The notes below the pieces were generated by a model. That model saw nothing but the letters and a program-made list of their open reading frames with translations. It ran no database searches and had not been told where the DNA came from. 64,000 nucleotides of DNA, from positions 3,010,501 through 3,074,500 of the forward strand of contig BSDZ01000094.1 in NCBI GenBank assembly GCA_030268105.1, written 5' to 3'. Source of the DNA: Volvox africanus (lineage: Eukaryota; Chlorophyta; Chlorophyceae; Chlamydomonadales; Volvocaceae). Positions 55,504 through 64,000 of the stretch are shown piece by piece. The position numbers and the translations under genes are program-made. The first letter of the stretch is position 1; each line of letters starts with the position of its first letter.

Positions 55504-58500
55504 ATGGGAACTGCTTTCCAGACAAAACATGTAGTTAGGAGCTCAGGTTGTATTAGAAGATGTATAGATACTCGTCTTGGATCTCGGCACCTCTTGCAGC
55601 GGCCACGCATATGCCCTTTACGTGTTCATGCATCAGCAGCGGGTGCTGCGTTCCCTGTATCACCACAAGTTTCTGCAGTATATCAGATCACCTGGGTTGC
55701 GCGCGCAGTGGAATTCCTCCGTGTATTTCCCCAAAGAGCTATTGATTGGTGGAGAGTCGACAGTCCTAACGCGAAGCCGGCTGGTACTCCTGTTAAACTT
55801 GGACCTGTTATAGCAAAGCTTTGGAGTCTGTGTGCACCGGACATCCCCTTATTACTCCTGGCTTCGGCCTTCATGGCAAGTGCACTCGCCTCACTTTGAT
55901 GCCGGTCCCTGCAGTAGCACGCAACGGCCCTTACCTGGATTCACGCAGGTCACAGCCTCGGTATGCGAACTTTCTATTCCACATTTTGCGACGAAATCTA
56001 TTTTTGCAGCTTCAGAGGGGACAAACTCAGCGGCATTCAGCAGCTTCTTGTCCATTTTGGGGGTGAGCCTCAAGCGATGATGCGTACATGGTCTGTGTGT
56101 ACAAGGGAAGGGTGTGGTTTCGCCCAATGTGGGCGGTGTTCTGCCTGCAATAGGGCTGCTTTGTTTCCTTCTTGCCGTGTATTTAAGGCGTCCCCATTAG
56201 GGTTTGCCAGCTACATACGAAACGTAGTTGATGTATCTGCGCTGTTCGCGGCATCAGGCTTTTCGTGTCACGGCTCTGGCTAAGCTGTCCTTTGTGCCAC
56301 GCAGTGCATGGTCATGATGTACGGCGTTGGTGCGGCGCTGCGAGGGTTCTGTTTCTCAATACTCAATAACCGCATGACACGGAGGCTGAGGTGAGCTTCA
56401 AAACTCGTCGATAATAGAATCTCCCATTAACGGCGTCATAAGTGGGTACTTTGTTTCTTACAAGGATTGCTCCATGAATGTTACAGCATATGGTGTCCCA
56501 CTTGAGGATTAAAACATCGCTGCCTACCAGTGCGGGGGGTGGTCCTGTGGCAATTTTTGCACGTGCTTACGCAGAACATCCGTTGTAATTTTCCATACAT
56601 CTGCATTGCCACGCAGGACGGAGCTGTTTGCGAGCCTTGCCCGGCGCGAGACGGCTTTCTTCGATGGAGAGGACGTGGGCAATCTGACCTCTCGGCTGCA
56701 GGCAGACTGCCAAGCCATGACGAAAGTGATTGCCACGAATGCTAACATTGCCATTCGTAACCTTCTGCAGGCTGTGGGTGAGAGTCGGGCCGGAAATGAT
56801 TAGACGTGGGCAGATATGTAAAGGCGGGAAAAGGGGGAACGGACACGCGCTGGTGACTTTAAAAGCAAAAGTGGGGTTTGTATAATTGGTCGCCAAATTT
56901 TATGGCTGAATTAGAGCCAGAGGATCCGAACGCACCGGATATTGGACCTGGGATTTGGTCAGCATCTGCAAAGGTAGGGTTCGTGACTAGGTCACAGATG
57001 TGTGATGATGCCGTCGTCGTCCATCGCATTGGCAAAGGGCATCGACGGTGCGTTGGTTATTCTCAGCGAGTGCACTTGTTTGTTTATTCCATTTGTGCAC
57101 CAGGTGGCATCGTCTATCTGTATGTGTTGTCGCCTTCGCTCTGCGGGATCACAGTTGCCATCAGTGCGGTGCTGTGGGCGGTAACCCTAATTTACGGTGC
57201 CTTCGCTAGGCGAATGCAAAAGGTAAGGTCTTCGTGTATGTAGTTATGGGATTGGGAATGGCCATTACGTTCCCAGGCTTGCCATGCAAGAGCCACTCGT
57301 GTACCTTGGCGGACTGAACCTGCCTCACTTGGGCTATCGTGACCCCGCGTTGAACCATTAACGGATACTTGAGGCGTCTTCGCCTAGTTATCCGCGTGCG
57401 GTGCGGCGTGGGCATGCTGGCAGACATGGAACGTCTGTAGAAATACCGTTAAAAGGTTTTAGAAGTATCGTTAAGACTCGTTATCCGGCATGACTGTCCG
57501 TCTTTGGTGTTGAGTGCCCATGGTGCACGCACATTTGCCTCAGACAGGTTCGCCTCATGCTGATTTGGCCCTGGGATTCCTGCAGATTTTTCAGGATGTA
57601 CTTGCGGAAAGCAACACAGTTGCAGAGGAGGCCCTCACGTTATCGAGGGTTGTGCGCACATTTGGCACTGAAGCCACAGAAACCCGGCGCTACACTTCCT
57701 GGCTTGAGTAAGTGGCTGACGATGTTGACGCACATGCACAGTATCTTGCTTTGCACCTATGACACAGGATTTGCGCATCAGTAGGTAACAAGGTGACTGG
57801 GGGAACGGGGCAATTCTAAGCTTGACGAAGACGGGCCAGTGCATTAGGGCCATGGACACACATTCGACGGTCCGCATAACATGTCCTCTTAATTGATGTT
57901 GCGCTGTAGCACCTGCGACGTGCCGTAGGAAAAAGGTTCCCAGGGCAAGCATTCGCACGAACGAGTTTGCGCCTGCTTACTCCCTTGCCCGATTATACAC
58001 TGCATCCTGCGACCCATGTGTCCGTGCGCACAGCCGCCTGTATGAGGTGGGCAAGCGCCAAGCGGCGGGCTATGCATTGTTCGTCGCAGCGGGCCATATC
58101 GCGTGCTACGCGTCAAAGGTACGCGGACACTTGAAAGTACTTGAGAGTAAGGGCAATCGGTACTTGTCTGCGGCTGGAGCGTCAACTGGGTTCTTGACAG
58201 CGGAACAGGAGGCCGAAAGTCAATAATCCTGCACTTCGGCACGCTATCCGCGGAACATAGATTTTTCTCGTGTGCACCGGCGTTGGCACTGGAACAAGCA
58301 CTCTTGTATGTCGTGTGTAGCCATTGGCCTTTCCTCGTGCGACTGTCCTGCAGGTGGCGGCGCTGGCGGTCGGTTGTGGCATGGTGCTTACAGGCAACTT
58401 GACGGCAGAGCAGCTGACCAACTTTATTATGTGGGTCGGTTCGTGTGTGGGTTAGGATCTGTGACTCTGTGGCAGCTCGCTGTCCACGGAAGCACCAGCA

Positions 58501-61500
58501 GGATTGTTCTTCACCCTGACAGATTAAACTGGCACATGCACCTGTCTGCAATTCACCTGGCTGGGGCATAATGTCTACGGAGCCTGAGAAGCAGCTCAAC
58601 CCATCTATTGCTTGAATTCTATATAGGTACGTGGAGTTTGTGACGTATGCTTCGCTCAACGTTTGCGACGAGTTCACCGAGATCTGTGAGGTGTGGTTTT
58701 TGCGTGACCACTGCTACCCGGGGTCAAGCGGATGCTTTACATGGCCGTGTGCAGCCAAGCATGGTTATGTTGTACATTCGCGTTCACTAGCTGCGCATCG
58801 GAACGAGGAGAGCTTCACAACGACCTATTGTCAGCAGGGCCTGCACAATTATATGTTCGTTACTTGTTCTGCTCCTTATCCTTCACACAGCAGCCAGCGG
58901 ATATCAGTCAGAAACAAATATGGGTTGCCGTTCGGTCTCGACCCACCGCGTGTGATGAGTATTTTCTGTGCTTGGTTTTCGCTTCGCCCGCAGGCCGTGG
59001 GTGCCAGTGAGCGGGTCGTGGCGATGCTCGAGGCACCTCCGGCGCCACAGATTGCTGCTGGGGCCACGTTGCCCTCGTTCCGGGGTCAGGTCACTCTTCG
59101 AGACGTTTCCTTCAGGTGTAGCCGCCTTCCTTCAATCTTTTGTCATTACATTTGCGGGATGCTCGTTGCGGACCCATATGGGGTAATAGGCCTTTAAGAA
59201 CTGCGCTTGCCGCATGATCGGGCTTGCTGGGCATGGCAAGCAGTGACACCTGACACGCTACCAAGTCGTGTCGGCTGTCAGACGCAAATCTATCCGTGGC
59301 GTACTCAGGAGCGGAGATACAGAGGCAGCTCTAAGCTTAAACTCATCGGATTAGTATTATCCAATTAGGAGTGTTGACACCTCTGTGTTGTGGAACGGGC
59401 TGCTATGCGTGTCCCGACACTGGGGAGCTGGGGAGCCTTCGTGCAGCCTCGTAAGCCCTGGCCTCTAATGAAAGAGTGCTGCGCTGACGCTATGCTGTTT
59501 GACTTCCTGCGTAATGCGTTCGTGTGCCATGACTCCCAACCCAACAGCTACCCTAGCCGGCCGGGCCAGCTGGCGCTGGACAATGTCTCGCTGACCTTTC
59601 AACCTGGGAGGCTTACGGCGCTGGTGGGTCTTGCATGCTTATTCGTGCCATCCTTGCGTGCTGGTCGCAGTGGGACGGAAAATCGTGTATGTTATGAACG
59701 AATTCGGTGCACTCCGCCTATCCTGCCAGACCATTGCTGCGTTTGGGTTTCCCTGGCTGTGACGCGCTGATGTTGCTTTGCACTCGTACAGTACGCAGCA
59801 GGTTCTGCATGTTGACGGTCATGGTGCTAATTTCTGCTGCAGCCAGCTCATATTGGGCCGTCAATAAGACTTTGGGCATGGGGCCTATGCTTTCCCTGAC
59901 CATTTCCATGCGCACTCCCGCGTAGGTGGGTCTCAGTGGCAGTGGCAAGACCACGGTTTGTGCTTTGCTTCAGCGGCTGTATGACCCAACGTCCGGCCAG
60001 ATGCTCCTGGACGATACGCTAGACCTGCAGAAGGCGGACGCAGCCTGGTACCGCACACAGATCGGCGTCGTGCCGCAGGTGCGTGGAGTTCGTTGCTATG
60101 CAGAACGTGACAAATAACTGCGGCCCATTGAGCACATGTTATCTGAGCGCAACATCTTGCTCCAAGCGTCATTATATACGATGTATAGTCAGCCTGGCAC
60201 TCGCGTTGGGGGGATCTCATGACTCGAATTCACGACTCCTGACTAGCGCTCTGCTTTATGGCCTGTTTCCGATGTGCCCTCTAGGAGCCACGACTCTTCA
60301 GCCGCAGCATCGCCGCCAATATTACATACGGTATGGAGCACGATCCACCCAGCCAAGAGGACGTTGAAGAGGCATCCCGTGCTGCCAACGCTCACGATTT
60401 CATCATGTCGTTGCCTGAGGTGGGAAACGGGGCCAAGGCGGTGGCCGCATGGCACGGGCCATGTGTTCTGCAAATTCCGGACTTAACGATGTAATTACAG
60501 AGTATTGTAGCTACAGCTTATTGAATTAGGTGCATCGGATGCAACTAAGAGGAGGCATGCGCTCCAGGGCCTGAATCCCTTTCTGTCAAGTAGTGCAACA
60601 TCGACTTGGAATGGTCAATGTCGGTCGTAGATGCGCGAAGGGCATCAGAGTATTGTAGCTACAGCTTATTGAATTAGGTGCATCGGATGCAACTAAGAGG
60701 AGGCATGCGCTCCAGGGCCTGAATCCCTTTCTGTCAACTAGTGCAACATCGACTTGGAATGGTCAATGTCGGTTGTAGATGCGCGAAGGGCATCACCCTG
60801 CGCGTTCAATCAGTTCTTGTCTTTAGAATTGGTCGCGGCAGGTTACTGTTTATCACGGCGATTCCTGCCTATGCTCATGGCACTTTCAGGGCTACAACAC
60901 GCCTGTGACGGATAAGCTTTTGTCAGGTGGCCAGAAGCAGCGGCTGGCGCTGGCGCGGGCCCTAGTTCGCAAGTAAGTGCGGCCCAGGCGGCCCTTCAAG
61001 TGGGCATACTGGGACGGAATATTTCCTGTCTACCATGGAGGAACCCCATGTTACCCAACCTAAATAGATGCAGCACCAAGGACGCCAGCGCAGGACACCA
61101 CTAGTCATGGGGTGCCCCTAAACCACTTGTCCTTGCCTGGTTGGCTCAACTGTCATGTCATCAATATGCACTGGTATATCATGCAGGTGAATTACCTGTG
61201 AAGCCGGTGAACTGTGTCCTGCTATCTTGGCGGTGTCGTGTAGCTATCCCAAGCAATTCACGTGGTAGCCAGGGTGGAGCATAGCCCGGAGACGGCCCCA
61301 TGCGCTACCGTTCCTACCCCTTGCGTGCTGAAATTGCCAACGCTCATCTCCTTCCGCGCTATTAGGCCTAAACTGCTGGTTCTGGACGAGTTCTCATCTG
61401 CGCTAGACGCCGAATCAGAAGCTCAGGTGCATGTGGCGCTGGACAGAGTCATGAGCGCCCGTGACCGCACTGTGGTGGTCATCGCACACCGACTGTCCAC

Positions 61501-62582
61501 GGTGCGCCACGCGGACTGCATTGTCGTCATGGACAAGGGCAAGGTAGGTGGCTGGTCTGGCTCATACTATGACGACCTTATCACATTTGCGAGATGAAGG
61601 GTCCGAGCAAATTGTCTCATCCGCCCCGCATGTTTTAAGAAGTTATAGAGCCGATAGGTTAAGTTCTTGGCGCATACTGCGATTGGTTGAGTCGCAACGG
61701 AAAGCCCAAGAAAATGCACTCTGCGTGTGTTACTGTACCCGCGACCAATGAAGATATAGTCTCTCTATAATCTACTGTGCGCAGCAGAGAAACAGATATC
61801 AGTCATCGTGCACGCACCTCTCAGCCATTTTCCAGGCAACATCTCATCACGTGATGTTGCATCGGTCATCAACGCTGTGAATTTTACATGAACCTTTTTT
61901 ATCCGCACTGTTTTTGAACCAGATTTACGAAATGGGAAGCCACCACGGACTGCTCGCGCGACGTGGAATTTACTGGCAACTTGTCTGTCGGCAACAGTAT
62001 GGCATTGACCCCTCAAATGCGGCGGCCGTGAGCGACACGGACTCGGACTCCATATTGGCCGCCGCAGCGGCATCCGCGGCAACTGCCGTGGCAACGTCCG
62101 AGGCCCCCAGTGTTTTTACTTCTGTCACTTCCAGCGTCGGAATAAATCGGGACAGCTTTGACGCGGAGTTATACCAGGACTCCAACGGCAGCGGCAGCAG
62201 TGTCACCTCGCGGGTTTCCTCGTACATCATATCGCTTGGGTCATCGGTGTCGTTGGAGGAGGCCCTTAGCGGCGCAACCAGCGGCGTTGTTCTAGGAGAC
62301 GCCACGGACGACGCATCGTCTGCAGACATCGTTGAAGTAGGCGGCGCCGACGGAAACTCCCATGGAAGCATGGCGCTGGGCAGCAGCGGCGGTGGCAGCA
62401 TGGCGGGAAGCTTGGGTACCATGGACGAGGATAACGATGAGGCGGGCCGCCCTGCCGCCGCTGGTGCTGGTCGCATGTCAGCGGTGCTGGCCAGCGTCGT
62501 TATCTCTGTGCCAGCAGGAGGGCATCATCCACAGCCTGGCATAGAGGGGGCAAGAGAACAAACGATGTCATGCAGCCACTGA
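55504..62582 (+). CDS. TAP-type half ABC transporter (ABCB), probably plastid-targeted
   Basis: Sixteen exons: 55504-55875, 55949-56062, 56305-56390, 56617-56777, 57104-57222, 57586-57707, 58034-58118, 58354-58430, 58627-58690, 58994-59115, 59548-59623, 59926-60078, 60285-60419, 60890-60972, 61366-61543, 61923-62582; phases agree throughout, giving 868 residues. The N terminus ([20 protein letters not shown], then LRVHASAAG) is Arg/Ser/Ala-rich and poor in acids, like a transit peptide. One membrane domain follows ([58 protein letters not shown]), as in TAP1/ABCB26. The nucleotide-binding domain is complete: A-loop Tyr in YPSRPG, Walker [11 protein letters not shown]-loop VVPQ, signature LLSGGQKQR, Walker [13 protein letters not shown] and H-loop IAHRLST. 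The C-terminal 200 residues form a Ser/Ala/Gly/Asp-rich tail of unknown role. It should dimerise and use ATP to move a substrate that cannot be named from sequence. Confidence 0.9.
55876..55948 (+). other. Inferred GC-AG intron in the ABC transporter gene
   Basis: The donor reads ATG|GCAAGT and the acceptor ACGCAG, both in phase 0. The join gives [22 protein letters not shown], matching the first membrane helices of TAP-type transporters. A 73-nt intron with a GC donor is the only option that keeps the frame. Confidence 0.6.
60498..60793. repeat. 148-bp tandem duplication in an ABC transporter intron
   Basis: Bases 60498-60645 and 60646-60793 are two adjacent copies of a 148-bp unit that differ at only two sites (G/C near 60589 and C/T near 60626 in copy 1). 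Both lie in intron 60420-60889, and the unit has no coding signal. Confidence 0.92.
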
Positions 62583-63576
62583 TTGCAAGCGGATCGACCC
62601 ATTAACTGCTTGCCTGTCACTAAGCAGCCGCTTGAAGCGGTCTGCAGCGGCAGTCCGCGCCATGAGATGTCAGGTCATATGTTTGCTAAGCTGATGGTGT
62701 CTTGAGCGAGGACTCGGCGATAGAGTCCGGCATAGTGGGTTATGCATTGTAGGCATGGCCATGTTTCTTTATTTGCTGTTACGCGAACCAGCAAGAAGGT
62801 AATCATGTCCAGCGGGGTCGCATTTACGGCCTACTATTGCAGGAAGGCTCGGGCGTTGTACGCCACGTGTCCGCAGCAAAGGGTCCAGCGGTCCCCATGG
62901 TGTATGCGGGAGACGTGGAGACCCTTATCGGGGTATTTCTGGTGGGCAAAGGAGAATTATGCTACAGGTGCTGAAAGCCAATCAATCAGCGTTCAACATT
63001 CTTTCGTATCATGCGGTCCTACTGACCAGGGCCGTCAGATCACGGTTGTTGTGCTTCTTAACAGCCCTAGTGGTACGCGGCGGGCGCATTTGTACATTAT
63101 ACCAAAGTTTATGTGAGGCGTCTTATGAGTGGAGATCTTGTTATGCATTTAGCGCGCAATTTGAATGTCTTAGAAGGGTGCCCTTGCCGGGAGGCATGTG
63201 GGGCACGTGTTCAGCTGCAGCGTAGCGCGCCTCTAGTGCTCAATGACATTCATTGGGCCAGGGTGTCAGTATTGTTTTGCGGCTTCCTGGGTTCATGCAT
63301 TTACGTGGGCAGGGTTCCCACGGTGTGCCGGGCGCCTCATGTAAGGAGGCGGGTATCGTGTAAAGCTGCTGGTTCTGCTGGTGGGCAATCATGTCTCTAT
63401 GGATTGGGCCTCAAGTTCCTAGGTGTAGGTTGTTCAGCGTTCATAGAGATGCAATGTTTATCTGGAAATTTGTGTCGCATGTACCGACATACAAATGATT
63501 ATTTGCTGAAGCGTCTTGACTTCTTCTGTGGTGTGCGTTTTTCTGCAAAATTCCAGATGCAGTTCCATATGTTTGC
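62583..63576. other. Region downstream of the ABC transporter
   Basis: About 1 kb with no supported gene; likely 3' UTR and intergenic DNA. A TGTAA (the volvocine poly(A) signal) occurs near 63357, far for a 3' UTR; no closer one was found. Confidence 0.45.
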
Positions 63577-63759
63577 CTAGACAGAGGCGTACATTATAAG
63601 GTCTGGGGACGATTCTGATGGTGGAAAGACTTCTGATTCCTTGTCGTAACGAGGTTTTGTATTCGTCTTGGGACCTTTCTTTGATGCGCTTTCGTTTCCA
63701 CTGGACGCCATAGCATATCTGGGCATTAAACGGACATCAGATTCGTTATTCATGGACAC
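63577..63759 (-). CDS. Possible terminal exon of an unidentified minus-strand gene
   Basis: An open frame of 60 codons ending in TAG. It reads as a hydrophilic, Ser/Lys-rich C terminus (SGNESASKKGPKTNTKPRYD; SPDLIMYASV at the end) and is preceded by an acceptor-like TTAG at about 63765. No family is recognised. It could equally be chance. Confidence 0.25.
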   Translation of the reverse strand: MSMNNESDVRLMPRYAMASSGNESASKKGPKTNTKPRYDKESEVFPPSESSPDLIMYASV

Positions 63760-64000
63760 TAACGGACAATTAATGAATGTTGTTTCTGCTCGGAATTATC
63801 TTCCCTTGTGCCTCTCTTAACAAGCCTACCTTCGATAGCTCAGCATTAGCAGCCCATAAGTATGCGTACGAATTAACGAGGCCGGCGCAAGATGCCACCA
63901 CCCTACCATCACAATATGACCTGACCTGATGTGCCAGAGCCATGAAAACAAAAAAGATTGCAGCAGCGTTGCAAGGTTACCCAAGCGCCATGTGCGCTTG

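Overview
The window reads as nuclear DNA of a volvocine green alga, most like Volvox. The evidence is intron-dense genes with GTGAGT/GTAAGC-type donors and CAG acceptors, moderate GC content, many CA/TG microsatellites inside introns, a TTTAGGG-type interstitial telomere-like tract, and the kinds of protein encoded. This placement is inference from sequence style; no species is proven. Gene models were built by hand from reading frames, splice sites, intron phase and recognised domains.

Layout. (1) 1-26471, minus: one giant gene, open at the left edge, for a fibrocystin-L (PKHD1L1)-like secreted or cell-surface protein. It has a signal peptide, about ten IPT/TIG-type repeats, two PA14-like segments, two G8 domains each followed by a parallel-beta-helix region, and Pro-rich linkers; more than 5,000 residues lie in the window. 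(2) 28773-31948, plus: EIPR1/TSSC1-like WD40 protein. (3) 34061-40735, minus: a kinase-fold protein that appears to have lost the catalytic motifs, with an unassigned C-terminal part. (4) 41602-42627, plus: intronless syntaxin-5/SYP3-type Qa-SNARE. (5) 42.7-50.4 kb: gene-poor, with a possible decayed LINE-type endonuclease on the minus strand. (6) 50427-54601, minus: Gln-rich bZIP transcription factor. (7) 55504-62582, plus: 16-exon TAP-type half ABC transporter with a likely plastid transit peptide. (8) 63577-63759, minus: a possible terminal exon of a further gene.

The genes form divergent pairs (1/2, 3/4, 6/7) and convergent pairs (2/3, 4/6). Two neighbours, EIPR1-like and syntaxin-5-like, belong to endosome/Golgi membrane traffic; otherwise no common pathway is evident. 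Non-coding items include a perfect 61-bp-arm inverted repeat in an intron of the kinase-like gene, a tRNA-Asn-like relic and an inverted telomere-like tract in introns of the giant gene, a 148-bp tandem duplication in an ABC intron, three inferred GC-AG introns, and a 12-bp palindrome repeated in exons of the giant gene in different reading frames.
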